Part shown: in pieces, positions 52,411 to 64,000 of the stretch
Position numbering within the stretch: the first letter of the stretch is position 1
How the letters are laid out: each line of letters opens with the position of its first letter
Source of the DNA: Himantopus leucocephalus
Taxonomy: Eukaryota > Chordata > Aves > Charadriiformes > Recurvirostridae
Direction of reading: 5' to 3'
Length of the DNA: 64,000 nt
NCBI GenBank assembly: GCA_003993805.1
Contig: RSEF01000014.1
Coordinates: 3,163,941-3,227,940 of the forward strand
The notes under the pieces: model-generated
Databases searched by the model: none
What the model was told of the DNA's origin: nothing
What the model saw: only the letters and a program-made list of their open reading frames with translations
Made by a program: the position numbers and the translations under genes

Positions 52411-55400
52411 CACACAGCAAAGAATGAGCTCTTACACAGAGATGGAGGGTTGCCATAAGCTGCCTCTGCCAAAAATCTCATCCAGTCAACTGCTCGCTGC
52501 TGAAATACCTGGGAAAGAACTGCTGGAAATGAGCTGTGGTGGACTCCAGTGGTTCCAAATGAGGTGGACTTGTGTAAAGTGCTGTACAGCATAGCTGCTG
52601 GGATTGACTTGGGGGGGTCTTTGGGTGAGGAAGATGAAAAAGGACTGAGCTGTATTCAATCTAGGGGGAGGTTGTGGTGTGTGACTAAAGTTTAACAATC
52701 TAGTGATCCAGTGAAAGGCAACTTAGAATTCAGTAATTGCCCTAGTTCTTTTGAAACCATCAGTTCATAACAGAATATTCACCCATAACTTTTTAACTGG
52801 TGTTGCTAGGCCACATGATTTTACAAGAAAAACATTCCTATGAAAAAATAATAGAAGAAAAGAAATAGACTTGAACAGCAGTATTGGTTGATTTTGGTGG
52901 AATCCTGCCTCTGCAAGTTGAAGATGTTTACCATGATGCTGCCTGTTAGATGTAGTGATTCATTTCACTCTTGCTGCTGCTGTATGAACAGCGCTCTAGA
53001 CAGAAACAGCTTTTGCAGTTGATGGCTGTCTGAAAGGTAATTCTCAGTCGATGCAAATCAGTGTAACACTACTGGCTATAGCGATACACACCGTCTTTGA
53101 AGATGTAGTAAGGTAAAGGACAGCCAATGGTGCTACCATAATTGAGATGTTCAATGGAAAGTAAATGGAGGATAATGAGAAAGGAGAAAGATTGTTACCA
53201 ACAACTTGTTCCTCCTCCTGCCACTCCATGGCTTCTATTTTCTGCAAACATCTGGTATACTGTTTGGTGATAAAGTTTGCTTCGCTTTTACACATCTCGC
53301 ACAGAATCTCATAGTTGAACATGTAAGGAAAAGATTAAAACTGAAAAAAACCGTTGAAAAATTAAATTGAATCTAAAGTAAATCAAGTATATATTTTTAA
53401 AAAACGAATCATGCATCAGAAACAGGTGTCCTTGAAGGATTTTTATTCCTTTGATCACATTTTAATAGGTAATGTTGGAGGTATTTATTGTGACCTTAAC
53501 AAATAAAGCAATACAAAGGGCAGTAAGCGTGATAAATAAATGTAGTTTATTATTTAGCAGTTTTTATTTTCAGGAGCTTCTGCAGTTGCATATTCATGTC
53601 CTCTCATGTGCAATTATGCAAATGAGATGATAATACTTGATTAGAGTTGTCGAGTTTCCATTCTCACATATTTTTTGGGTTGTTTGGGGTTTTTTGGGTT
53701 TTGTTTTTTTTTTTTTTAAGAATATGTAGAGCTTTCTTCTCAAAACGTTTCTGCTGTTTTTGTCTTGATAACAGTGAATAAAGAAAGACTATTTATTCAT
53801 AATTTAAACAGATGACAACTTTTTGATTTTGATGGGTTTCTTGGTTCACGTATACATTTTTACTACTGCCAGACTGGTTGAAGGGATATTTAAAAATCCA
53901 AATATCTAAAGGTTCTGAGTAACCACCCATATCTGTTCTCAGAATTGCAGTTTTAAGAGAAGGCACCTGTTATGTTTGGCTCTTGGAACCAATTGAAACA
54001 ACGTTAAAGAAAAAGCATACTTATTTAAGCAGAGGTGTATTCATCTAAGATGTTAAATGTATGCGTGCAAACATTACACTATCCTCAGTAGCACATATGA
54101 ATATGGTTTTGTCAGCTGAGAACCTTGCCAGGTTGTGAAACAAAGAAATGTGCTTTCTGAGTTCTCAGGAAAATGCCTTCTGTACCAACTCTCACAACAG
54201 GACTAACTGAAACAGAGTTGGAGCCAAATAATACAGAAAAATTTTGTAACACCTTTCATTTGTAAAGGCCTTCAGAAACATCATGTATGTCACATTGTAA
54301 GGTAACTACATTAAGTGTGTAAATTACTGATTTTGTAGACAGAGAAACATAAAAAAGGCAGGTTTAAATAACACAATTTATGTACTTGGTTGTTTTGCTT
54401 CTCAAGCCCTTGAACATGAGGGTCTGTGTGTCTGCATGCTTTAGCAGAGGGTCTTTGGAAATTGAAGTGCCATACAAGGTTATGCTGTAATATAAATATC
54501 TTAGTTGGTTTAGATTAGGAAGAAATTTTTTTTTCTAACATTTCATGCAATATTAAACATCAGTGTGAAGAAAAGTAGCACTGTCACATCTAAAAAGAGC
54601 TGAGGAAGAAGCAGTGATTTGGAGGAGGGGGAGCAGCATTGGTTCTGCCTTCTGTGGCTGGGACTGCTCTGCTGTAGGTCAGGCAAAGCAGTGGAAAGAC
54701 ACGGACATGGCCTGCGGGAAATGGAGGGATTAGTGAGGCAAATATTTGTGGAGAGATGCAATAGAAAAATTGAAGCCAGCAAATCTGCAAACATGTAAAA
54801 CTTTCACAGCTAACACAGCTACTATAAAGTTCAGGAGTACTGGTGTAGCAGTGCTGTAGAGAAGGGCGGTGCAATTAGCTTTTCTGGCTGTGCTGATGTC
54901 CATGGCTGCATGGGGCAGTGAGAGCTCGGCGAGGTCAGTGATGGCCGTGGGAGGTGGAGCTGAATCACCAGCACAGATTTCAGGAAAACCCTCTCTTGGA
55001 AAGTTGCACTGAAATACATACCATGAAGCTAACCAATAAAGTTGCTGGTCTTCACTGACCACGTAAAGCTGCTGACACTCAGAAAGGTTGGACTGTCAAT
55101 CTCTGTCTCTGCTTCATTCCTTTCCGGATGAGGCAGCTCAGCTTAAAACAATTTAGACCTCTAAGATGCAAAGTGAGCTGCTTTTTGCAGACTTTCCTAG
55201 GTTGATCCTGGGTCATGTTACGCAGCAAGCTATCTGGAAATGACAACACAAACCAAGCTCTTCTGTTATAAGGCAACTTGTAAAAATCATCATAGTCCCA
55301 TTAGCATCTGAAAAGGTATGTTAATCTACCTTAGGTGATGCTCTGACACCCTCACACCAGGACAGTCATTTACCCCACACGGTACTTTGCAGTGGGCAGA

Positions 55401-55566
55401 ATTTGATAAGCACTGGGAACCATCAGCAGTTAGGAGCTAGCAAACTGTTAGCCTGTCCTTTTTGGAATATTAAGAGCATGAAAATACTTTGAGCAAAAGT
55501 TTGTCTTGCAACCTCAAACCTTACTTAGTTTAGTGAGCTCAGCAAGTTATGAGTAAGTAGGGAGTT
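52411..55566. other. Noncoding DNA with several minus-strand frames
   Basis: T/G-rich low complexity at 53671-53718 (GGGTTTT-like). Overlapping minus frames of 83-110 codons at 54543-55062 share a GC-richer patch. One stretch there lies after a good acceptor-like tract (CCCTCCATTTCCCGCAG on the minus strand), and one ends at an ATG/GTATGT donor-like site, but the frames change between blocks. No recognised protein. Confidence 0.4.
54240..54365 (+). repeat. Possible MIR-like ancient SINE fragment
   Basis: CACCTTTCATTTGTAAAGGC near the start and TACTGATTTTGTAGACAGAG near the end resemble, in order, parts of the MIR SINE (AAGCGCTTTACATG... and ATTTTACAGATGAGGAAACTGAG). The match is by eye and diverged. 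Confidence 0.22.
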
Positions 55567-55632
55567 TCAGTTAAAAGTTAAAGTTAAAATGTTAAAGTTA
55601 AAATGTTAAAATGTTTCAGTTAAAGTGAAAAT
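55567..55632. repeat. Short minisatellite, GTTAAAGTTAAAAT units
   Basis: GTTAAA and GTTAAAAT words recur over about 65 bp with irregular spacing. A TTTCAGTTAA word appears at both ends. Confidence 0.85.
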
Positions 55633-55652
55633 GTCTAGCTGTAGTAACTGTT

Positions 55653-56665
55653 TTAAAGAACGCGGATCCATGAACTGGACATGAATTCACTTGGACAAGG
55701 TACTGGTTTTAACGGCAGATATTGAAGCGCTTTTTCTTGGAGGCCAAGTGAGACGTTAACCTTATGCTGTCCAGTGCCTTCCTCAACAGCGTAACAACGT
55801 CCTATCGCTCTGTTATCCCCGAAGTGCAGCCAGCAGTTACTGAGATAGTACCCATCAGCAGATTCAACAGCCCATCTGGCAGTGACCCATGTTGAAGGCT
55901 GGTTCTGTAAGCCCAGAAATGGCTTTCTGGTTTGGCTCATGGCTCCCATGAAGTTCCAGGTAGTTATCTTCTCCCTGGCGTGCCAGGTCACATGCAGACC
56001 TCCTGAACTGCCTTTAATCTGAATCTGTGGGTTGAATGGAGCATAAATGGTTCTTAGTCAGGGCCGTGGGGAGAAGGTTTATCAAACAGCAATGAGCACC
56101 ATCTATGCGTATATGTAAAAATGCATTAGTGTTTAAAATGTCAACAATAAATTAAGCCAGGTACTCCAACATAAAAGGTTTACTGCTGTTCCTTGTGAGA
56201 AATCTAATTAGGATGTTTTAGTTGGTAAAACAGTAGATGCTCATGTACAGTGTGCTTTCAGCCTTGGTAATAAGATGCCTTCCTTTTCCCACAGTTTATC
56301 ACAGAAAGCTAATTTTCCTCTATTTGTCTTACATGTGCAACAGTTACCCATCTTGATATTTGCACTATCTCATCCCTGCAGTATGAGATTTTTATGACTT
56401 TCCTGTCAGGTTTGCTGCAGTATCTTTTGTGATAGGTGATTAGCTTCACATGTGCTGTTCCCAAGCAACGCAGCTGCTCTGAGGCTGGGTTTCCCTGTAT
56501 CCGTGGGGAGTGGGTGTTCCAAGAGACGCAGGTATCGCTCGGTTTGTATCTGTCTGGGCTGTGCTGATGAGATAGAAACTTGGCCACCACGTGAAGATGA
56601 TCTCTCTTGTAGCGATGCATGATGTTGCAGAAGATAAACGGACCATCTGAAGCCAACTGGAACAT
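55653..56665 (-). CDS. Candidate two-exon coding region, unknown protein
   Basis: On the minus strand an open frame starts at ATG 56665 and runs 106 codons to a donor (TGG/GTAACTG) at 56348. A second block begins at 56024 after a pyrimidine-containing acceptor (CATTCAACCCACAG) and runs 123 codons to a stop at 55653. The intron would be 323 bp and the join is in phase 0, giving about 229 residues. The product is rich in Cys, His and Trp and has no hydrophobic segment or signal peptide that I can see. I recognise no family. The local GC content is higher than around it, which favours chance frames, and the strand bias of the window favours + transcription. An upstream acceptor at 56656 is also possible, so 56665 may not be the true start. 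Confidence 0.3.
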
Positions 56666-58792
56666 TTTAAATACTCATTTTAAAGGGATATGGGGGTGTG
56701 TATGGGTGAGATGTTAGAAACTGAAAGTAGAAAGAAAAAACACAAGAAATAGCCTAGTTGAACAGGTAGAATGAAAACTTTTAGTTGTGTTTTTGTATTC
56801 ATGAAGTATGTAAAATAAGTGACTGACTAAATAAAAAAATTGGAAAAGATATAATAAGGGCGGAAAAAGGCAGATAATTTTGAATTAATACTGTTTTTTG
56901 GCTTGACATCCTCTCAGTGGTATTCTTGATCACGAGCAAGAAACCAAAGTTGAGAAGCTTGAGGGCATCTTTCGGTGGCCCTGGTGATTTCACAAAATAC
57001 CAAATAGCATCAGAAGAATGAGGCTGACAAGTTTGGTGCCTTCATTTTGAAATGTTAACACAAGGCAGTGCCTGTGCGCTTGCACCTGAAGGCAGCATTA
57101 ATCTTATGGTGTGGTTAAATGATGCACTGTTTGGAAACTGTACATTGCGGGATGGAGTTAAAAATGAGTTGTCTGTATGAACACTAGGCTTCCTAGGTGT
57201 CAGCTTAGGCAAGCTGGGTATCTTACTCAGTGTGCTGAAGACTTCTTTGGAACAGAATTCTGTAATAGAAAAAAATTATTATGAGAGCTGTCAAGTCTTG
57301 CTGATTCAGTCTATGACGGGCAGTTTGCAAATGGAAAGCAAGATGAGAAATCCTTATAATTCTACTATTTCCTGCAATTGAGCCACATGACTGATTTCTG
57401 AGCTGCTCCGTCACACTTTGTGCTTTAAAATCAGGCATGGAAGAGGGAGAGTGCTGGGGAAAATCAGAGGGTCGAATAAAAGGCTGTGGAAATTGAGATG
57501 GGAAGAAGCCAGAAAGTTTTCAGGCTTCAATGCAACATTTTTCTAGAGAAAATAGCAAAAATAAAAAGGGACCTCCAGATGGGTGGTTGACATTAAAATG
57601 TGTTTTATTGCTTTATGAGTGCAATACAGAACCAACAAAGTATTTCTGTTTTAAAAGCATTGGCAGAAAAAATAAATTATGTCATCAAATATGTTAGAGC
57701 CATGGTGAAAAAATGAGTAAATGGGAATAAGCTGAATATTACAGTATTTGTTTGTAGAATTAAAATTGAAGTAGTCTTTACACTAGCATTTCCCTGATGT
57801 CCTTTTACCCGATGCCCAAATGCAAATTGTGTGAAAATCGCTGTGCTTAGAAGACTTCTGGAGTCAAAGAGTTAGTATAAGCGGCAGAAAAGCTGGGAAC
57901 CTTAAACTGCTATGTGATCTGCTCTCTAAGTCTTCATGTATTTTATAGGTTGAATTAAACCCCAGAGCATTCTTGATATTTGAACAGTATCTTTTTGCCA
58001 ATGAAGAACGGATCAAAATGAGAATGTTTTCATAGTATGAATATCCATAAATGGAGTGTAAATCTGAATTTATTCAGATTCAGTATGATGTTTGGAGGAG
58101 TGGAGGTAAAACTGAATAAACTCCAGCCTTTGACTGCAGACCTAGAGGGAAATATAAAGCAATCACTGTCTAACAGGGGACACTTTCCAATTAGGAACAG
58201 ACAACCAGTGCCTCTTAAATATATGATTATTCCCTGCCATTCACAAAAGAATCTGAAAGTAGAACAATTTTGTGTCAATGAGTGTTTTTTCAGTCAAATA
58301 CCCCCTGAGCGGCCATCTAAATATAATCATCCATCCGGACTTTCTTACTGACATGGCTTACGAACAGAGCTCTTCATAAATGCTTGATCAAATATACTAG
58401 ATAAGATTTTTATTTTTTTTTTTAATCTAGAGCCTATGGTGAACATAATTGTGACAAAGTGCCATTGTTGACTGCAGTGTTGGTCTAATAGTCTTAAATT
58501 TCACTTAGTCATGGAAGTTTTCTTATCCCCGTCTTTGCAATGAAAAGAAAAAACAAAATTGACTGATCACGTTGTCTTTGTATGTTTGCTTATTATAAAA
58601 CATTTTTGTTGGTGGTGGTTACAAGATGAACTTATTAGAAAGAAGACTGAAATGAAAACAGCCCCAAAAATATTAATTTTGCTTTTTAATTAAAAAGTAA
58701 TCCAAAAAACAAAGTTGTAGAATTCAATAGAGAATGAGAATAGTGTTTTCAGTTGTCTGATGGTGTGGTCTAGAAGTGACACAGATCCTGAT
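56666..58792. other. Unique noncoding DNA
   Basis: No gene identified. A 104-codon + frame and an 82-codon minus frame overlap at 58030-58351. Neither has a recognised motif. Confidence 0.5.
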
Positions 58793-58862
58793 AAAACCTA
58801 AAAAACCCCACCAAACCACAACAAATAAATCCCCAAACCACCCCACTCCCCCCAAAAAACCT
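58793..58862. repeat. A/C-rich low-complexity tract
   Basis: AAAACC, CCACCAAACC and CCCC words with almost no G or T over about 70 bp. A 126-codon minus frame at 58770-59150 runs through it as T/G-rich codons, which argues against that part being protein-coding. Confidence 0.8.
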
Positions 58863-59546
58863 GTAAAACTCTTTCAAAATCATACTGAACTCAAGGCAAA
58901 GTCTATACGAATGTGACTGGGGCCCTAGGTACTGCCGTCGCTTGTCATATGGCATACAGAACGAATTGCCACCTCTTAACAGCAGTAAGAAAGAAACCTT
59001 TGCAGATGATAAGTAATGGATTTCTTTCCCAGGATTTTGAAGCACCACGAACGGTCCAGTAAACATCTGATCATCTCTAACTGAGCATGGAATTGTGCAG
59101 CAAACCCGTACATGAAACTTCTTATGGCATTTTGCAGAAAGCCGGCTCATTTATCCATTCTGGCAGCTGTCATACCAACCTGCATTTGGGGTGAGTTGCT
59201 TGTTCGTTTTGAAATTGTTAATGTTTTATTTTTGAGAGGTTGCTTGACATTAGTATAAGAGAAAGTAGCTTACTTTAATTTTTCTGCAAAGTATAAATTA
59301 TGCTTAGCTACAACGTATGTTCTGAGGAACCTTCTGACTTCTTGTGAGTGTATGAAATGTGCTGCATGGCTGATGGAAAGCTGTACTACTGGGAATTTGT
59401 GAGGAATTGGACTGGAACACAAAATACTTCACTCTGATATGGGTTTTAAGTTGTGTTTTCCACTGATTGGCTAGTATGGTATAGTATAGTATACTGTATG
59501 GTAATACAGTCACTTCCTTAGGCAGAAGAAAAGAAATACCATAAAA
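58863..59546. other. Noncoding or weakly exon-like DNA with a TATAG microsatellite
   Basis: The upstream part of the minus frame at 58980-59150 is less simple than the A/C tract and could be an exon, but it has no recognised motif. Short TATGG/TATAG repeats lie at 59473-59503. Confidence 0.4.
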
Positions 59547-59590
59547 GATGCAATAATATTGTTATGGAGATGCAACAATATTACTATGGT
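59547..59590. repeat. Two-copy 22-bp imperfect tandem repeat
   Basis: Unit 1, GATGCAATAATATTGTTATG (59547-59566, unit to 59568), is followed directly by unit 2, GATGCAACAATATTACTATG (59569-59588, unit to 59590). They differ at a few positions. Confidence 0.85.
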
Positions 59591-62500
59591 AAACTGTTTT
59601 CTTCATTAAAAAGAACCCAAACCTGTGCCAAGGTGTTGCCATTTCAAGTAGAATATGTTTATACTCCTGCCCTGTTTTCCTGTTCATTGTTTTTGTCTGA
59701 AACACCCAGATGGAATAACAGTTGTACATAGATTTATAAGTAGAAATCTGTCCCCGCATCGCTCCAAACGACTCTTATCACTTAGCTCATCAGAAAAGTA
59801 ATTCATGTGCCTGCAAAAGAGGTGCCTGATGTAGCTCTGCTTGTCATCTAAAAACGATGACATCATGAAGGGTGAGTCAAACCAAACAGATCTTTGTGTG
59901 TCTGATACTGATATATCCCTCCCAGGCATCCGTTTCTGCGCTGTGCCAGGAGTGCTGCGAATCAAGAAAGGTGATTAATGTTTTTCACTCAGTAGCTCTT
60001 TCACACTATGCTTTTAAAGCATGTGAGGGGATAATGTCCCAACCCCTCTGTGGGGTTTATCGTTAGGACTATTCGAGGCAGTGTCGTGACAAGGTTAAAA
60101 TATTTGAACTAGTATCAAAAGTCTAATCCTTTCATTTAGAAGCTAATAATTGTGAAATAGAAAAATATATTTGAAAAGCAGACATCACATTTTATACGGG
60201 CAGTGTTGTTTCACATTAGATGTCTACATCCACCTACATTCTTCTGCCAAATATGTAAAGATGAAAAAAAAAATTGATTGGATGTTTTTCTGAGTACAAG
60301 TCTAGCAGCATTCTTCTGTGCTAACTCTGTAAGTGCTGCTGCAAGGCAGCCTCAGAAAAAAATGTAAAATCTTGGAATATATTACAAAATCATGGTAGTT
60401 ATGTTTACTGTGTAAATTCCAGTTAATTTGACATTATGCCCTTCTTGATAGTTGACTGATAATAAAACTTACCTCTTATTATTACTTCTGACAGTGGTGT
60501 TAGCTGACTGATACAGTGACCTTTTGAAACACTTCATCAAAAAAGTCCCATTCAGACTATTAGAAACAGCCTTTGCAATCCAAAACCAGAACCACAGGAA
60601 TGCAAGATTTGTTATTTAAATGCCTAATCCTTGTGTCACTCTGGTTTTACAGTTTTTAACCTATTGTGGTGTGCAGAAACACTGTGTTCTGGTGCAAGAA
60701 TATTCTTTTGCCAGAAATCTAATGTGGAACGATGGGGTTGTAAAATTGCAATCTAAACGTGGAAGAAATAGTAACTGAAAGTGGACAACTGCTAATTTCT
60801 ACTTTTGATTTGCCAGAGTTTTAAAACTTCCTTAAATCTTCTTGTACTTACCTGGTTTCTTTTTCATACTTGCTCAGAACTATTAATATTAAATACTCTT
60901 AGCATCAATGGGAATTTAGATATCAAGCAGAAAATACATCCCGCTGGACTCTGTATCCAAATTTTTCACCAGTATCTAACAGATTTTATTTCTATTTATT
61001 TTTTATGAAACTCTTTATTATTAATTGTGTTCTCAAAAGAAGCTAATGAACTGTAATAGATTTGCATAGTTATGAAGACTGATAATTTATTCATGGAGAC
61101 GGCACACAGAATGAAGAATTGGCACTAATTTTGCTAGAAGTTAGCTGAGAATACATACTGCTCCTCACTCTGTTTTGGGGCTTTTCACAGAAGTTTTCAT
61201 TGAAAGAAAAATAGGGGATAATTCCACTTCACAAAAGCGTCCTGTTTGAAATATTTTGCAAAATAGTTCTGAAATAATTCTGACACTGAAATTACCTAAT
61301 TTTATTTTAAAATGTTGAAATATAGGAAATAGTATATCGTGCCAGCAGGTGTGTTCTGGGTGCAGGTCAGTAGGGCTGAAATATTTTTTTTTTTTTTTCA
61401 CTATTGGCATTAATCAAACACTTTTTCATCCCATTCAGAGCAAACCTGTATATCTATAGCTCTGTGAGTGCACGAAGGCAAACGAATTATGCGCCATAGA
61501 ATCAGCGATATGTTATCTGACACTGTACTAGCTTTTGTGTTCTTGCACCAGTTAAGTGAGACTGAAACTTATACAGGATACTGGGATGCACTGGCATTTC
61601 AGGGGTCCTCAGTAAGGGTGTGGGTTTAGTGGGACTGAACTGAAAAGAATATTTTGCTCTTTTTTTCCACTTTACTTCTAAACATTGCATAAACTTAAAT
61701 CCTCACATCATCCCCTGGGAGGAATGGTACATATTATCAGAGGAAGTCAAAGAGCTTATAGCAGTCAGTGCTCTTAGCCAATGGTGCCCTCACTGCCAGG
61801 TACAAATTGTCCGTTGCCCACTCTTTGGACAACTTTGATCATGACTTGAAATTCAAAACTGTTATTTTCTAAAGAAGAGATGTTAGACCATGGATTCTCT
61901 TGAAACTGCATGCTCTAACAAGCCTATGAAATATTGACTTTCCAGGGGTTTGATACCTGAAATGTATAGTCTGTGGTGAGAGGTTGTGTTTTGGGAGGAC
62001 AGCTTTCCCTTCAGGTAATTTCACTTTGAGTCGTTGTTCGGTGAGTCATGTTTAGTGGTTGGAAGGAATCTGAGTTATGGCCTGAAATTTGCTTTGTGTG
62101 AACATTTACGTTTGACCTTTTTGCTCGCACATCTTTTAGAGCAGCACCAAGAAAAGGGGAAGGTTTGGTAAAAGGCCTATTGTATTTCAGATTTACAGGG
62201 TGTGCAGCGTGTGCAGCACTGGGATTTGCTCAGCAGTAAATGATTGGGCAAACTGAAACAGAGATGATAGATGTGCTGCAAGAACATCAAAATAAAAAAT
62301 GTGGTGTATAGGGAACTTTCATCTTGATGACACTTAGAAATGTGCAGGAGTAAGCAATATAACTTTGTAATTTCCATTCTTTATTAGAGAAAAAGAAGCC
62401 GCAAATTTAAGCTCTGAAGCTGAAATGGTTTACTTCAGAGGTGTTGAAACCAGGAATTATTTTTTAGGTTGCACAAGAAAAAACAGGGTGGCAGTGACAG

Positions 62501-64000
62501 CAGTATTAGCTTTAGTTTTGTGGTGATTCTTCGTACTAACAAGTCTTAAAATATTACTGACAGAGTTTCTTGTTTGGTGTGGTGTTTTGTTTTTTTTTTT
62601 TAATAAAAGTTGGTAGTACCAGATAGTAATTAATATTCTGTAATCTTTGGAAAAGAAGTTTGGGTTTAAATTTCAACATGACATGTTATAGATGACAACT
62701 GGAGACTGTGTTAATTCTCATTCTAATCTGTCCTCACATACTTAGGCAAGAGTTCCATTCATTCCTAAATTCATGTCTTGCAAATACAAGTGGTATAAGC
62801 TATAGCTTTGCCTGAAAGTCAGATGAAATGGTACATTCTCCTTAATTTTTTTTAATAGCATCAAGGTCTACCTGAAAATAATTCTTTCAGTAACAAAAGA
62901 AAATGCTGTTCTGACCTATTTCTCCTTCCCCTTTGGTTGTCAGCATTTGTGGATATCCAGATAGGCACTGCATTCGTAACTCAAATAGCTCCAGAAGCAG
63001 AAATAACCTGCAGAGATTAAAGCAGAGCTGCGAATATTTGTGGGTTTTCTTCTCCGTTTCACAGATGCTGTGAATCCTTTCTGACAGAGTTATGCCAGTT
63101 ATAGTCTCAGGCTGTTCGAGGGCCTTGAACTTGCCAGGTTTAAATTGCTTTGTTTAATAATACTGTGACACACCAGTTCATTTCTCTCACTATGTAAAAA
63201 GATTAGGATGATGGAAATGATGTTAAATTGTAAGGCCTTGTGAGCTGTCACACCGAATTGGCTGTACCCGCTGTTCCAGCACAGGACGCGCGTGTCTTTC
63301 TGAATACTGGAATTGGAGATAAACATGTTCCTGGTAACCGGCACTTTACACTTAGGCTAACAGAGACACTAATCGTGCTTTAACAATATACTGGAAGCAC
63401 TCATGTGGTTCTATGTTATTTTTATTTTACTGGGGTGGGGCGACTCTCAAAGAGAAATATTTCTTATGGCATTATTAATTATGTCTTAATTCATAGTCTG
63501 GATGCTGTCATTTGATGGAGACAGCCAATTTCCTTACAGTCAATGTTTTCAGTCAGACTTATTTTACATAAGGGATATCACAAATCAGAGAACGGTGGAG
63601 TGCAGCAGAAGTCACATGTGTGTTTCTTTGTCGTTGATAGTTTACACAATTTGTATTATGAAAGAAAAGAGTACTTGCAGTGAAAGTGTTCGGGTTTTTT
63701 CTCTGAAATCATCCAAAGTCAGTTATCCAATAGCTAAGAGCACCCAACCTCCAGTAGAACAAAAGTCTCAACCTTTTACAAATATTCTCTATAGAAGAAC
63801 CATTGTATCATGCTTTGTTTCCAAGTACTGACACTGCTGGATGATCCTGGTTGCACTAGTAATAGTGACGTGTCTTCTCATTGAGAAGAATCCAAACATA
63901 TTGATATTTGGTTGTCCAACTAGAGAAAATATTCCTCAGTGCCAGAAGGTAACTAGAACTATGCTGTCAGGAGTCAGTAGCTAATATCAGGTGAGATTTC
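59591..64000. other. Unique noncoding DNA
   Basis: No identified gene. A minus block at 59684-59954 begins after a good acceptor (CTTTCTTGATTCGCAG) and stays open for 89 codons. On the + strand the overlapping block 59925-59970 also has acceptor- and donor-like ends, so the strand is undecided. A + frame of 109 codons at 63502-63831 is unrecognised. T runs lie at 61385-61399 and 62588-62601. Confidence 0.45.

Noticed and set aside
52191..52592. 133-codon minus-strand frame
   Set aside because: It runs through a CR1 3' region, so it is transposon sequence rather than a host gene.
58770..58862. 3' part of a 126-codon minus-strand frame
   Set aside because: This part is translation of an A/C low-complexity tract (Gly, Val, Phe, Trp runs) and has no coding character.
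59925..59970. + strand mini-exon ending at AAAG/GTGATT
   Set aside because: It overlaps an equally plausible minus-strand block starting at 59954, and neither has independent support.
1..64000. tRNA, rRNA, CRISPR arrays, bacterial operons, long LTR pairs
   Set aside because: I looked for tRNA T-loop words (GGTTCGAATC-like), regularly spaced repeats and long direct terminal repeats, and found none by eye.

Overview
This is eukaryotic nuclear DNA, most likely from a bird. The only transposable elements I recognise with confidence are pieces of CR1, the LINE family that dominates avian genomes. There are four: about 6.58 kb, 28.9-30.1 kb, 50.97 kb and 52.3 kb. I see no Alu-, B1- or L1-like sequence, repeat density is low, the DNA is AT-rich, and homopolymer and T/G-rich tracts are frequent. 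A crocodile or turtle is possible but less likely. There is no bacterial-style gene organisation, rRNA, tRNA or CRISPR array.

I find no gene in the 64 kb that I can identify. Almost all open frames are short and look like chance frames in intronic or intergenic DNA. The + strand looks richer in T than A and in G than C in the lines I inspected. This is the bias usually seen on the non-template strand of transcribed vertebrate DNA, so much of the window may be long intron of a + strand gene. That is an inference from sampled lines, not a computed skew.

Layout: 1-2.2 kb is unique DNA with a possible ancient amniote repeat. At 2.2-2.43 kb there are C and T homopolymers with an assembly gap of 62 N. 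From 2.4 to 28.9 kb the DNA is mainly unique, with microsatellites, one CR1 tail, a 45-bp tandem duplication and a few exon-like blocks. At 28.9-30.1 kb lie CR1 pieces, one interrupted by a 100-N gap inside its reverse transcriptase region. At 30.9-31.6 kb an A/C tract is followed by a long purine-rich tract. From 31.6 to 51 kb the DNA is unique, with two long adjacent minus-strand frames at 38.0-38.8 kb. At 51-52.4 kb there are two more CR1 tails. From 52.4 to 64 kb there is more unique DNA, including the best candidate for real coding sequence: two minus-strand open frames at 55.65-56.67 kb that can be spliced in phase into about 229 codons of an unrecognised protein.

I did not find a new biological system. 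The items most worth checking are the two-exon candidate at 55.65-56.67 kb, the rival + and minus readings at 38.0-38.8 kb, and the two gaps, which probably hide collapsed or mis-joined sequence.
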